A stretch of DNA of 19,084 nucleotides from Baffinella frigidus (GCA_026770585.1 MU646452.1:185893-204976); one strand, 5' to 3'. Positions 1-8,062 are shown, counted from the first letter of the stretch. Notes: generated by a model from the letters alone, not told the origin. Numbers and translations are program-made.

Positions 1-106
1 CTCATAAGAAACCGCCCCCCCCCATAGGACCCCCCTAAGACCCTAGGCATGTCCTACCGTAGGGTCCTAGGGGGGCGCGGTTTCTTATGAGCGAGGTACC
101 CCTGTA
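1..106. repeat. Family A foldback element, copy 1 (left end cut by window)
   Basis: An inverted repeat whose arms read CTCATAAGAAACCGC on the left and the complement ending GGTTTCTTATGAG on the right, followed by the family A right end GCGAGGTACCCCTGTA. C-rich and G-rich tracts and a central CCTACCGTAGG palindrome lie between. The outermost left arm (TACAGGGGTACCTCG in other copies) lies outside the window. I see no coding capacity, so it resembles a non-autonomous MITE or foldback. The class of transposase that might move it is unknown. Confidence 0.85.
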
Positions 107-157
107 GGTGCTCGCAGGGGGGGGGGAGCGTGTTTGTGGGGGGCTCTGGACGGCGTC

Positions 158-278
158 TACAGGGGTACCTCGCCCATAAGAAAACGTCCCCCCCTAGGAC
201 CCTACAGTAGGACCATGCCTAAGGCCCTACGATGGTCCTAGGGGGGTGGGCGTTTCTTATGGGCGAGGTACCCTTCTA
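158..278. repeat. Family A foldback element, copy 2
   Basis: A complete copy from TACAGGGGTACCTCGC to GGCGAGGTACCCTTCTA, about 121 bp, with the internal CCTACAGTAGG core and a long C-tract facing a long G-tract. The right terminus has diverged (CCCTTCTA instead of CCCCTGTA). It is non-coding. Confidence 0.88.
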
Positions 279-344
279 GGTCCTAGTCGTCCAAGGCCTT
301 AATTGAAGGGAACACGTGACGGCCATGGTGGTTTCGATCCGTAA

Positions 345-470
345 TACAGGGGTACCTCGCTCATAAGAAACCGCTTCCTCCTAGGACCCTACAGTAGGAC
401 TATGCCTAGATAGGGCCCTACGGTAGTCCTAGGGGGGTGGGTGCTTTCCTATGAGCGAGGTACCCCTCTA
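345..470. repeat. Family A foldback element, copy 3
   Basis: A complete copy with left end TACAGGGGTACCTCGC and right end GCGAGGTACCCCTCTA. It has two core-like palindromes inside (CCTACAGTAGG near 390 and CCCTACGGTAG near 417). Its spacing from copy 2 gives a near-tandem cluster of the family at the window start. Confidence 0.87.
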
Positions 471-532
471 GTTCCCCCGTCTCTGACCTAGTGCCCCCGG
501 CTTGTTTCATCTGCAGGCACATGTGGGAACCC

Positions 533-718
533 TAGCTCTGCCTCAGCCCATCTGGGCTCATCAAAACGTCAGTGCCCACGCCACCCCCCTGGGACCACCG
601 TAGGGCCCTAGGCATAGTCCTACTGTAGGGTCCTAGGGGGGGGCGTTTTCTCATGAGCGAGGTACCCCTGTAGCTCTGCCTCTGCCGATCTGGGCTCATC
701 AAAACGGTAGTGCCCGCC
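533..718. repeat. Direct repeats flanking a degraded family A copy
   Basis: A unit of about 48 bp beginning TAGCTCTGCCTC occurs at 533-580 and again at 671-718, period 138, with a few mismatches. Between them, from about 581 to 672, is a family A element that has kept its right arm (GAGCGAGGTACCCCTGTA) and a CTACTGTAGGG core but lost a recognisable left terminus. The arrangement fits a tandem duplication that captured part of the element. The repeats are too long to be a target-site duplication. Confidence 0.75.
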
Positions 719-751
719 TCGGCCTGGTCAGAGCCAGGGGCTGTCCTTGAA

Positions 752-956
752 CCCTTAAGTGGCCAGTAGGCTCATACGCCCTACGGTAGGGCCCTAGCTA
801 GGACCTGCCTTTTGGGGGTCGAATTCGACCCCCGTTAAGTGGCCAGGGCCACTTAACGGATAGTCGTCGTCCTGCCTAGGACCTCTTGGCAGTCAAATTT
901 TGGACCTGCCTAGGACCTCTTGGCAGTCAAATTTTGACTGCCTGGCCACTTAAGGG
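752..956. repeat. Family B foldback, composite copy
   Basis: Family B ends (CCCTTAAGTGGCCAGTAGG at left, complement at right) bound a 205-bp element, about twice the usual 105 bp. Inside are three extra structures: a perfect 20-nt palindrome at 814-833 centred on GAATTC; two element ends head to head at 834-857 (11-bp arms GTTAAGTGGCC, 2-nt loop); and a 31-bp direct repeat at 871-901 and 905-935. A further partial family B left end (TTAAGTGGCGAGTAGCC) starts at 956. This looks like one element inserted into or recombined with another. Confidence 0.8.
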
Positions 957-1003
957 TTAAGTGGCGAGTAGCCTCTTACGCTTCTACTCACCTCTTTAAG
1001 CGG

Positions 1004-1116
1004 AGGTGGCTCAAAAAGTGCTCTGGGGCATTTTCGATTTACCTTGGATCGGGGTCAAAAGTGACCCCGATCCAAGGTAAAATCGAAGACCTTCCAGGGC
1101 ACTATTGGAGCCACTT
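1004..1116. repeat. Long imperfect hairpin
   Basis: The inner arms 1040-1057 and 1062-1079 are an 18-bp perfect inverted repeat with a 4-nt loop (AAAG). Pairing continues outward with small bulges to AGGTGGCTC (1004-1012) against GAGCCACTT (1108-1116). It lacks the CCTACNGTAGG core of families A and B, so it is a separate foldback type. No ORF is present. Confidence 0.8.
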
Positions 1117-1199
1117 GTGAGGGCTGGTGGCAAGACATAGACCAGAGGGGGGATGCTTTTGAGCGTGGCAACACTTCACACTTGGGAAATCTCTGTTGT

Positions 1200-1237
1200 G
1201 TTGCCGCGTTATCTTTACTTTGATCTACATGGGACTC
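1200..1237. repeat. Dispersed 38-bp repeat (3' flank of the serine-rich genes)
   Basis: A segment beginning GTTGCCGCGTTATCTTTACT recurs almost unchanged at 1744-1781 and 9505-9542, with a weaker trace near 9280. At the latter two full copies it lies just downstream (minus strand) of the serine-rich protein genes, so it may belong to their 3' untranslated or flanking region. The copy here has no gene attached and precedes a family A element. Confidence 0.75.
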
Positions 1238-1259
1238 TGACCCCTAGCTACGCCGAACA

Positions 1260-1360
1260 TACAGGGGTACCTCGCTCTTAAGAAAGCGCCACCCCACCCT
1301 ACGGTAGGCCTAAGGTGATCTTAGGGGGGGGGGGGGCGTTTCTTATGAGCGAGGTACCCC
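1260..1360. repeat. Family A foldback element, copy 5
   Basis: It runs from TACAGGGGTACCTCGC to GAGCGAGGTACCCC, with core CCTACGGTAGG and a run of at least 13 G. The right flank (ATACGTCGTACGGGGTACC) forms a secondary inverted repeat with the right arm. The same flank occurs after the copy at 9339-9450, so element and flank were duplicated together. Confidence 0.87.
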
Positions 1361-1382
1361 ATACGTCGTACGGGGTACCCGT

Positions 1383-1461
1383 GCTCTGGCAGAGGCTCGG
1401 GTCAGGCTGGGGCTGGAAGCGCTCGGCGCAGGCAGGCTCTGGCAGAGGCTCGGGTCAGGCT
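1383..1461. repeat. 26-bp direct repeat, two copies
   Basis: A 26-bp unit beginning GCTCTGGCAGAGGCTCGGGT is found at 1383-1408 and identically at 1436-1461 (period 53), with further GGCAGGCTCTGGC fragments around it. It is a small GC-rich minisatellite. Confidence 0.85.
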
Positions 1462-1494
1462 CTGGCAGGCTCCATATGTTCTCTTCGTTGATAG

Positions 1495-1602
1495 TATATC
1501 CCTTAAGTGACCAACGGGTGAATAATCGCCCGTGGAAGCCCTAGGTAGGTCCTAGGGCCCTACGGTAGGGCGTATGAGCCTACTGGTCACTTAAGGGATA
1601 TA
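1495..1602. repeat. Family B foldback element
   Basis: Perfect 19-bp terminal inverted repeats (TATATCCCTTAAGTGACCA and complement) enclose 108 bp with the CCCTACGGTAGGG core. Compared with the copies at 16957 and 17495 it has GTGACC in place of GTGGCC in both arms, a paired change that keeps the stem. Immediately downstream a 16-bp repeat (GTTGAGCCTATCGGCA) occurs at 1609-1624 and 1637-1652. Confidence 0.9.
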
Positions 1603-1808
1603 AGCCCAGTTGAGCCTATCGGCATGGATAAGGTCCGTTGAGCCTATCGGCACGCGAAGAAGGGTCTTGTGGCAATAGCATATCGATACCATTATTAATA
1701 GTATCTGGCAGGGCGCGCGATCCCACGCAGACGACATCTTTGCGTTGCCGCGTTATCTTTACTTTGATTTACATGGGACTCGCCGAACCTACCACGTGCG
1801 GTACGCCC

Positions 1809-2210
1809 CTAGGTACGCCCGGCCTTGAAACCCTCCGTGTCGTCGAGCCACTTGAGCATTGCCGCCAAGTCCCGGTCACGTGGGCACTTCTTGGGCTGAC
1901 GGAACACGTCGTCGTTGGGCTGCTTCGTGGTGCTCGGAAGCTTGAACGTCGAAGCCGCGTTGCGGTCGTCCGCGGAGCGGAGGGGGCGGAGGAAAGACAG
2001 GCTCACGCTCGGAAGCTTGAATGGCGCCACAGCCACGCTGCTGCTGCTGCTGCTGTTAGAACGGCAGGAGCGGTCATCGCAAGCATCCTCCGACAAGGAC
2101 GAAGCCAGGCTCCAGAGCGCGTCGTGCGCAGCGCTCCTGCTGCGCATTGCTGCGGGGCTTGGAGGGTAGTTGGAGCGGAGGGGCTGGGCCGCGCTTGTTG
2201 GTTGGGGCAT
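1809..2210 (-). CDS. Serine-rich small protein, paralogue 1 (function unknown)
   Basis: The frame encodes 133 residues from ATG at 2210 to TAG at 1809-1811. I do not recognise the family. The best evidence that it is real is the paralogue at 9574-10047. They share the N-terminus (MPQ-TSAA-P-RSN), a block HDALWSLAS-LSEDACDDRSCRS, the segment APFKLPSVSL-FLRPLRSAD, and a C-terminal block DLAAMLKWLDDTEGF. All length differences are multiples of three. Codons are strongly GC-ending. Around residues 52-57 a six-serine tract is encoded by pure AGC repeats. There is no signal peptide or membrane segment; the C-terminus looks helical and acidic. Relative to the paralogue it lacks about 15 residues after the second FKLP motif. 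A TTTTCAG about 30-40 bp upstream could be a splice acceptor in the 5' leader. The 38-bp dispersed repeat at 1744-1781 lies just downstream. Confidence 0.72.
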   Translation of the reverse strand: MPQPTSAAQPLRSNYPPSPAAMRSRSAAHDALWSLASSLSEDACDDRSCRSNSSSSSSVAVAPFKLPSVSLSFLRPLRSADDRNAASTFKLPSTTKQPNDDVFRQPKKCPRDRDLAAMLKWLDDTEGFKAGRT

Positions 2211-2392
2211 GCTTGGATGCGTGTCTCGTGATGTGAGTTTACGTGCCTGAAAATGCAGGGCTTTGAAGGGGGATCATAAAAGTTTCCGTGTGTCCTTGTG
2301 ACCGTCGCGAAATGTTTCCGTGACATCATGATCGACGCGAGAGATCTTGCGAAATGGGAGTTGTCACCGTTTGTGACTGGGTGCCCGTCGCG

Positions 2393-2531
2393 AATTTTAT
2401 CCGGGAACAAGTATTTTTCTTTTAAAAAATCCGCACGAAAATTACCACATAATTGCTTCGGACGTGACCAGTTGTGTAGTAATTTTCATTGCCAGCTTTT
2501 AAAAGAAAAATACTTGTTCCCGGATAAAATT
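2393..2531. repeat. Family C foldback with perfect 35-bp arms
   Basis: Arms at 2393-2427 and 2497-2531 are perfect 35-bp inverted complements beginning AATTTTATCCGGGAACAAG. The centre holds a second inverted pair: GAAAATTACCACAT (2437-2450) and GTGTAGTAATTTTC (2474-2487). Perfect arms suggest a recent insertion or arm-homogenising conversion. The same inner motif occurs in the foldback at 8063-8190. Confidence 0.92.
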
Positions 2532-2742
2532 GGGTCCGTGACTTCCATTAAGACAGCAACCTCGTGACCAGCTCTCTTTGCAGGACAGTCACTCCTTCTG
2601 GACTCGTCTATTTACCTCGCGACCTTCTAAATTTCTGCACGTAACATCCGTTTTACTACAGGACGATGTCACACGCGCCGAATGAAATAGAAGCGAGAGG
2701 ACCTTCAACGGACAAGAAACAATCCAGAAACCAAAGAAACTA
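2532..2742. other. Intergenic stretch with dispersed repeat fragments
   Basis: I find no credible gene. It contains AACCTCGTGAC near 2559 (also at 3602 and 3802) and TTTTACTACAGGACGATG near 2652. The latter recurs at 10633 and, in altered form, near 3847, 10588 and 11711, each time close to GAAATAGAAG or CTTCGACC sequence. These are fragments of a dispersed repeat shared by the duplicated segments. Confidence 0.5.
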
Positions 2743-2888
2743 GTGTTGCGTCTCGAAGAATTCTTCGAGACTCGAGAAGTGGATATGCGACCTCGAGAAG
2801 CGAGGTTCGAGACTCGAGAAATCTCGAGATCTCGAGAAATTGTTCGAGAAACGAGAAGTTTCGAGAAATGCCTCTCCCCGTACGGCAA
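2743..2888. repeat. CTCGAGA-rich repeat block, copy 1
   Basis: Many overlapping GACTCGAGAA, CTCGAGATCTCGAG and TTCGAGAAACGAGAA units produce nested short palindromes. It ends AGAAATGCCTCTCCCCG. The right part aligns with 11050-11126, which has the same order of units and the same CCTCTCCCCG ending. An open frame across it gives an ETRE/SRE-type low-complexity peptide and is judged not to be a gene. Confidence 0.8.
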
Positions 2889-2942
2889 GGGCCCTATGGT
2901 GGTCCTAGGGGGGGGCTTTCTTATGAGCGAGGTACCCCTGTA
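2889..2942. repeat. Family A right-half copy
   Basis: Only the right arm is present: TGGTCCTAGGGGGGGG, then TTCTTATGAGCGAGGTACCCCTGTA. It joins directly to the CTCGAGA block, so the left half was lost or the element inserted truncated. Confidence 0.75.
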
Positions 2943-2977
2943 TGGCACAGATCCTAGCGAGATTCATTCTCTCTCTC

Positions 2978-3160
2978 TACATGGGTACCTCTCTTCTAAG
3001 AACCCCCCCCCCCTAGGACCACCGTAGGGTCCTAGTAGACATAGACCTACTGTGGTGTCCTAGCAGGAGGCGCTTTCTTATGAGCGAGGTCACCCAGTAC
3101 CGGTACCTTTCTTATGATCGAGGTAACCCAGTACCTCTCTTATGAGCGAGGTACCTCTGT
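2978..3160. repeat. Family A copy followed by tandem right-end fragments
   Basis: A copy runs from TACATGGGTACCTCTCTTC to about 3099 (GAGCGAGGTCACCCAGTA), with diverged arms and two core-like palindromes (ACCGTAGGGTCC and CCTACTGTGG). Two more short right-end fragments follow, CTTATGATCGAGGTAACCCAG and CTTATGAGCGAGGTACCTCTG. This makes a small tandem of the terminus, with changes at the bases after GAGGT. Confidence 0.75.
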
Positions 3161-3253
3161 ACATGTACGGCATCAAAAAGAAGCAGGTCCACGCAAGCAC
3201 CACGCAACCTCCTCCATACCCTCCTCGATCCCCTCCATGGAAGCAGAGCCGCC

Positions 3254-3516
3254 GCTCATCGCGGATCCTTCACGAGATCCAAAAAAAAGTCGAAAGTTCA
3301 AAAGTCACTTTTTTTTCCGGACGGGCCCGCCTCGGGACTGACGGGCCCGCCTCAGGACTGGTGTTGCAGTGCACATGCAGACGTACCTTGTCGTTTTCTC
3401 TCTCTCTCTCTTCTCTGGAATCCATTTCTCGAGAAGTGAGGTTCGAGACTCGAGAAGTTATTTCTCGAGAAACGAGGCTCGAGACTCGAGACAAAACGCT
3501 TCGAGACGCAACACTA
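3254..3516. repeat. Block D, copy 1 (duplicated at 11439-11690)
   Basis: It starts GCTCATCGCGGATCCTTC. It contains a perfectly spaced 20-bp tandem pair at 3321-3360 (ACGGGCCCGCCTCGGGACTG with one difference), then a CT microsatellite, then a second CTCGAGA-type region (TTTCTCGAGAAGTGAGGTTC). The second copy has the same pair of 20-mers at 11499-11538. No gene is supported. Confidence 0.8.
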
Positions 3517-3554
3517 AAAGAAACACACAGGAGTAAAAAGATGACACGAACAAC

Positions 3555-3570
3555 ACTACGAGCTCGTAGT
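3555..3570. repeat. 16-nt perfect palindrome containing ACGAGCTCGT
   Basis: ACTACGAGCTCGTAGT is a perfect palindrome. Its inner 10-mer ACGAGCTCGT occurs again at 10595-10604 and 12487-12496. In both of those places a paralogous stretch in this window lacks it. Confidence 0.8.
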
Positions 3571-4534
3571 AAAGTCATCAGGATACACGTGTACGTGGTG
3601 TAACCTCGTGACCCAGCCACGTTCAAAGGCCGTTCAAGCTCTCGGAGGTCACTGGGAGGTGAGATGCGATCGGAGATGCGATCACAGTCGGATCACTCCT
3701 GCTGCGACTGTTCCTTATGATAAAGTTTCCGGTTCGTTAAATAACGGATCGAACGGATCTCCAGACGTCCGTGGGAGCACGTTCTCCGAGTTTAAGACAG
3801 TCACCTCGTGACCCAGTCCTCCACATGTCCCCGTCACATCTGGTTTACTACAGCAGGAAGTCACACTTCGACAGAAATAGTCTATCAAATAGAAGGGAGA
3901 GACAGAAATAGTCTATCAAATAGAAGGGAGACACAGGAGCGACTGGCAAGTTGTTCATCTTACTTTGTAAAGTCGCAAAGTCGGCTCACACGTCGAGTGG
4001 GCAACGGGGCACAGGCCCGGGGACATCGTCGAGCAATAGCTGAGGCTCTACAGATGCATGGCGCTCGAATTCGCAGCGACGAGGCGACTAGAGCAGAGAA
4101 AATGAGGAGACATGTGCATAGATCAGGTGGGAGACGGTGAATTTCGGCTGAGTGATTTATTCATCACTCGAGGCGCGGAAGTCTCTTGCCTGCTCTAGTT
4201 CTTCCCCTTTGCATGCGGTGCCGCGCGCGGATAGGGCGGGAGAGAGCGGGGAGCACGCTGATTGAGCTCTGAAATATATGGTTTGGGTGGGAAATGGCAG
4301 TGTCGGGTATCAGTCTTTACAGACAGAATCGCACAGGAATATCAACCCAAGGACAAAAGATGCGCCGCGAAAAGTTGGTCCATGCTCTGTACATCAGAAC
4401 CCTGCTCCGCTCAACTTATCCAATTGATCATCACGCAGAAGGTTTTCGGTAATAAGCACTTTTCGCTGCCATATTTCTTCCCACCGCCGCCTGATGGTCG
4501 GTTTTCTCGCAAATATCGTTTTACATGATTCCCC
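3571..4534. other. Long stretch without a convincing gene
   Basis: The open frames here (for example 3808-4140 and 4262-4528) have no consistent codon bias or recognisable domain. Identifiable items are AACCTCGTGAC and CACCTCGTGAC repeats, repeated GATGCGATC near 3663-3682, a tandem at 3870-3931, and a small hairpin near 4151 (AGTGATTTATTCATCACT). Confidence 0.5.
3870..3931. repeat. 31-bp perfect tandem duplication
   Basis: Two identical adjacent 31-bp units begin GACAGAAATAGTCTATCAAA at 3870 and 3901. Perfect identity implies a recent duplication. It sits in the same dispersed-repeat context (CTTCGACAGAAATAG) as the tandem at 10449-10528. Confidence 0.92.
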
Positions 4535-4548
4535 TTGTGTGTGCGAGG

Positions 4549-4564
4549 GTACGAAGCTTCGTAC
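4549..4564. repeat. 16-nt palindrome at the edge of a coding fragment
   Basis: GTACGAAGCTTCGTAC is a perfect palindrome immediately before the ATG at 4565. Its inner 14-mer recurs at 12417-12430. It marks the point where low-GC flank changes to GC-rich coding sequence, so it may be an insertion or truncation junction. Confidence 0.8.
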
Positions 4565-5527
4565 ATGATTCGGTCGGCCTTCGTCGTCGACGTCACCTCC
4601 GTGCACCCCGTCACCAGCAAGGGCGTCCTCGTGCAGAACGCGCTCAAGTCCGCTAGCAGGGCCAAGCACCTCAAGCACGACTGGCACCTCCTCCGCGGCT
4701 TCGGCTTCGGCGCCGTCGTCTGCTCCACTCTGGGGGACGCGACCAACGACACCTTCCGCTTCCTCTTCATCTGCGCCTGGCTCCGTGCGTCAGCCGAAGA
4801 CGCGTCCGCCCTGGCGGCAGCAGGCGCGGACGCTCGCGGCCGCACCAAGTCCGTGGAGCAGAGCCGGGAGATCTTCGCCCGTCAGCGCTCGGTCCTGATG
4901 CTCACCTGCCACCGCGGGGCAGCGCTGCGCCTCACCGGCAAGCACTGGGACCGCGGCCTGACCACCGGGCAGCGGCTCGCCGTGGCAGCGCGCGACGCCG
5001 CCGACCTCGAGGAGGAGCGCGTCGCCGCCCTGCAGGCGCCTGCTCCGCCCGTCGTCGTCCAGGCCTTTGCACGGTTTCCCTCTACATACACCCCTCGGGG
5101 TGTACTTGGGCTAGAGCCACTACGTCTCGTCCTACCTGTCCATGTGGCGTGCAGCGGTCGTGTTTGTCATCTTATTAAACCTCGCTTCCCCCCCCAGAAT
5201 CACCCCTCGGCTCTGCCGCCGCAGGGTCGGGCGCCGCGGCTCCTGCCGGTATGCTTTTTCTGCAGATATTTTCCAGGACCTAGTCCCTGGGTGCGTGCTT
5301 GCGCGTACACTCTGTCGCTCCTGCGGGAGCTTGTGTGGGGATTCCAGCAACGGCGCTGGGTCCCTGGGTGCGTGCTTGCGCGTACCCTCTGTCGCTCCTG
5401 CAGGGGCGTGTGGCGGGATGCTAGCAACGGCGCTGGATCCCTCGGTGCGTGCGTACGCATACCCTCCGTCGCTCCCACGGGGGCGTGTCGTTTTAGATCC
5501 TTGCGGATCTACGAGCTCCCAACATAG
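4565..5527 (+). CDS. GC-rich coding fragment, possible retroelement-derived C-terminal region
   Basis: The open frame runs to TAG at 5525-5527. The part from 4565 to about 5070 is convincing, with almost every codon ending in G or C; beyond it the bias is lost. The protein begins MIRSAFVVDVTSVHP, then a basic KSASRAKHLKHDWH stretch, FGFGAVVCSTLGD, and later LTCHRGAALRLTGKHW, ending in an Ala/Glu-rich helix. I recall, at family level only, that algal retroelement polyproteins can end in a region with a DVT-type acidic motif near a histidine-proline, a GA-V-STLG motif and an RAAALRLTG-like block; this might be a nuclease fold. That is weak inference. The 5' side stops at a palindrome, so an N-terminal truncation is likely. 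A branch-and-polypyrimidine pattern with AG at about 5170-5197 (CTTCCCCCCCCAG) could be an intron end, so the true 3' structure is uncertain. It lacks the rest of any retroelement. Confidence 0.5.
   Translation: MIRSAFVVDVTSVHPVTSKGVLVQNALKSASRAKHLKHDWHLLRGFGFGAVVCSTLGDATNDTFRFLFICAWLRASAEDASALAAAGADARGRTKSVEQSREIFARQRSVLMLTCHRGAALRLTGKHWDRGLTTGQRLAVAARDAADLEEERVAALQAPAPPVVVQAFARFPSTYTPRGVLGLEPLRLVLPVHVACSGRVCHLIKPRFPPQNHPSALPPQGRAPRLLPVCFFCRYFPGPSPWVRACAYTLSLLRELVWGFQQRRWVPGCVLARTLCRSCRGVWRDASNGAGSLGACVRIPSVAPTGACRFRSLRIYELPT
5284..5498. repeat. 77-bp minisatellite, about 2.8 copies
   Basis: Units begin at 5284, 5361 and 5438 with TCCCTGGGTGCGTGCTTGCG (third copy diverged). Each contains GTCGCTCCTGC and AGCAACGGCGCTGG blocks. 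The period of 77 is not a multiple of three, so it is unlikely to be a protein repeat although open frames cross it on both strands. Confidence 0.88.
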
Positions 5528-6289
5528 GTGGACACTGGAACTTATCTGCAGAAAAGCCATGCTTCCTCTCGGATCACAGCAGGCCCCCCAGTGCAGAGGA
5601 TCGCAGCAGAAACCAGCTAAACGGTGTCCTCGACCGGTTAACAACACTAGAGAGGCAAATACCAGAAAGCTAGAAAGACACAATAAACGATGATCCTCTC
5701 CAATTTTTTGAAGGATGCGTATGCAAAATACATACATCGCAGCCCGGTATGCAACGTGATTGTCTTTGGTGCAACAGTTGTGGGCACCAGGACTCAAGGA
5801 CTGCAAATGTATTACAACGCCATCGTTGCGGAAAAGTTGCCAGGCCCACCTCCCTCCTTTAGGTCCTTTAGGTTTTAATTTCGCCCAACATATGCCAACG
5901 CCACGCCGTTCCGTAAAAGGGATCTGCAGAGAAAGCATTTTTGCTTTCAAGGACCCCTCTCGCCTGGGCTCGTACCCCCCCCCCCCACCCCCCCACCCCT
6001 ATCCCCACACACACCCCGGGGGGCAGCGTCCGGGCGGAGTAGAAACGTGGGTGCGAGTTGGTCTCTGGTGCGTAGATACTCGGGGCCGAAATTTTGAGAT
6101 TTTGGTGACCTACGAGTATAGCTGATTGTTACCTCGTTCGAGAGAGGGGAAATAGGCGCGTGATTAGGTGGTCTCGGTCGTGCGCTTGTATGAATCGTTT
6201 TGAAAGTTATGAATTTCTGTGTGTCGAGCGACTGTATATGTAAACTAGATATGTCACCAAGTATACAACGTATACGAAAATAAATACCG
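5528..6289. other. Stretch without a convincing gene
   Basis: Open frames cross it on both strands but show no codon bias or motif. Visible features are GGATCACAGCAGG and GGATCGCAGCAG near 5570-5610, a C/A-rich tract at 5972-6018, and an AT-rich end before the telomere-like array. The segment at about 5858-5900 (TTTAGGTCCTTTAGGTTTTA through CCCAACATATGCCAA) is an inverted copy of 13686-13730. Confidence 0.5.
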
Positions 6290-6383
6290 GGTTTAGGGTG
6301 TAGAGTTTAGGGTATACGGTTTATGGTTTATGGCCTATGGTTAAGGGTTGAGGGTTGAGGGTTTGGGGTTGAGGGTTGAGAGT

Positions 6384-6450
<67 letters not shown>

Positions 6451-7040
6451 GGTTTGGGGTTTGGGGTTTAGGGTTTAGGGTATAGGGTGTAGGGTGTCGG
6501 GTTCAGGGTTTAGGGTGTAGGGTTCAGGGTGTAGGGTGTAGGGTGTAGGGTGTAGGGTGTAGGTTTCAGGGTACAGGGTGTAGGGTGTAGTTTAGGGTGT
6601 AGAGTGTAGGGTGTAGGGTGTAGGGTTCAAGGTACAGGGTTACGGGTGTGAGATTTAGGGTGTAGGGTGCAGGGATTAGGGTTTGGGGCGTAGGGTTTGG
6701 GGTTTAGGATTGAGTGTTCAGGGTGTAGGGTGTAGGGTTTAGGGTTTAGGGTTTAGGGTTTGGGGTCTAGAATGTAGGGTGTAGGGTGTAGGGTATAAGG
6801 TTTAAGGTTTAGGGTTTGAGGTGCAGGGTGCAGGGTGCAGGGTGTAGGGTGTAGGGTGTAGGGTGTAGGGTGTAAGGTGAAGACTGTATTGTGTAGGGTG
6901 TGGAGTGTAGGGTGTAGAGTGTAGGGTGTAGCGTACAGGGTTTATTGTGTAGGTTGTAGGGTGTAGGGTGTAGGGTGAAGGGTGAAGGGAGCAGGGTTGA
7001 GGCCGTAGGGTGTAGGGTGTAGGGTGTAGGGTGTGTAGTG
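6290..7040. repeat. Degenerate telomere-like heptamer array 1
   Basis: About 750 bp of G-rich heptamers on the plus strand. The variants are blocked: TTGAGGG forms a near-uniform run at roughly 6382-6452, TGTAGGG dominates much of the rest, and TTTAGGG and TTCAGGG are scattered. TTTAGGG is the telomeric unit of many plants and algae. Heterogeneity and internal position imply interstitial or subtelomeric sequence, not an active telomere end. The minus-strand frame at 6802-7074 is a HPTPYTL-type artefact of the repeat. Confidence 0.92.
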
Positions 7041-7380
7041 TGGCCGACGAGAACCCGTCAACCAGTCTCATCACTACCAGTTTTTAGTTCGAAACTGAAA
7101 CTGGCTGGGGTGTGGGGTATCAGTTTTTTCATCAGTTTTCAAGGTCCATTTTGTTTTCTCTCCACGAACGAAGCACCAATGGCCATTGCTCAGTGGAATG
7201 TTTCCCATTTGTATCATGTTCAAATGTTCTGGACTCTCCGTAGGACACTCTCGCCAACTTTTCCCCCAGGTTTCATTTAAAAAGTCACTCAGGAAGACTC
7301 AGGGTTCAGTGAGATTAAGTCAAAATTCACTCAGGACGACTCAGGATTCCATCAAAGTGACTTGGTTTTGTGTAGGTGCG
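7041..7380. other. Unique spacer between arrays
   Basis: I see no gene. Near 7285-7360 there are irregular copies of CACTCAGGA-GACTCAGG, forerunners of the ordered 21-bp minisatellite at 7668-7772. Confidence 0.5.
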
Positions 7381-7530
7381 TATAGTGTTTCGGGTTTCGG
7401 GTTTATGGCTGGAGATTTTGGGTTTAGTGTTTGGGGTTTGGGGTTTGGGGTTTAGTGTTGAGAGTTTAGCATGGACGGTTTAGGGTTTAGGGTTGAGGGT
7501 TCAAGGTTTAGGGTTCAGGTTGCAGGGTAA
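7381..7530. repeat. Degenerate telomere-like array 2
   Basis: Irregular GGGTTT, TTTAGGG, TTTGGGG and TTGAGGG units on the plus strand, more degraded than the other arrays. Confidence 0.8.
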
Positions 7531-7667
7531 TATTTGTTTTGTTTTGGGGGTCAGATTTTTGGGTCTTTATGATGGCATCCTGAGTCACCCTGTTGTTGTT
7601 CTTCCTGCCAGAATCCCGACGCACGTTGTCCCCCTGATTCACTCTCCTCTGCCCTGGGTAATAATTC
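7531..7667. other. Short spacer, no gene seen
   Basis: AT-rich then mixed sequence. The frame 7493-7738 crosses it but consists mostly of translated repeats at both ends. Confidence 0.4.
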
Positions 7668-7772
7668 AGGATTCGCCCAGAAAGACTCAGGATCCGCCCA
7701 GAAAGACTCAGGATTCACCCAGAAAGACTCAGGATTGACTCAGGGGGGCTCAGGATTCACTCAGAGGGACTC
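7668..7772. repeat. 21-bp minisatellite, five exact-length units
   Basis: Five consecutive 21-bp units of the form AGGATTCGCCCAGAAAGACTC. The first three differ by single bases; units four and five are more diverged (GACTCAGGGGGGCTC and CACTCAGAGGGACTC). As 21 is a multiple of three the plus strand can read DSPRKTQ repeats, but without start context or flanking coding signal I do not call a gene. Confidence 0.93.
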
Positions 7773-7808
7773 GGGAGAGAGTTTCCAGGTACCTTGTGCA
7801 GTGAAACA

Positions 7809-7992
7809 CCCGGGTTTAGGGTTTAAGGCTTAGGGCTTGGGACTTAGGGTTTAGGGTTCAGGGTGTAGGGTGTAGGGTGTAGGGTGTAGGGTGTAGGGTG
7901 TAGGGTGTAGGGTGTAGGGTGTAGGGTGTAGGGTGTAGGGTGTAGGGTGTAGGTCGTAGGGTGTAGGTTGTAGGGTGTAGGTCGTAGGGTTG
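7809..7992. repeat. Telomere-like array 3, uniform TGTAGGG block
   Basis: After a few TTTAGGG-like units, positions 7861-7953 are about 13 uninterrupted GGGTGTA heptamers, followed by GTCGTAGG and GTTGTAGG variants. The uniformity of a non-canonical heptamer suggests local amplification, not telomerase synthesis of the standard unit. Confidence 0.92.
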
Positions 7993-8062
7993 AAGAGTTA
8001 AGGAGACTATGCCGTCTTTCCCCTCCAGGGGAAAGCCTTGTTTTTGGAGGGAGGGTCTTTAC

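Noticed and set aside
2743-3603. ORFs reading MSEVPLY or RGTSLIRK-like peptides and ETRE repeats
   Set aside because: They are translations of the family A termini and the CTCGAGA blocks; such peptides arise wherever these repeats occur.
5132-5950. Minus-strand 272-codon ORF and several others over the 77-bp minisatellite
   Set aside because: The repeat period is not a multiple of three, codon bias is absent, and overlapping ORFs occur on both strands, as expected for stop-poor GC-rich repeats.
6802-7074. Minus-strand ORF with repeated TLHPTPYT motifs
   Set aside because: It is the direct translation of the degenerate heptamer array in a frame lacking stops; there is no independent coding signal.
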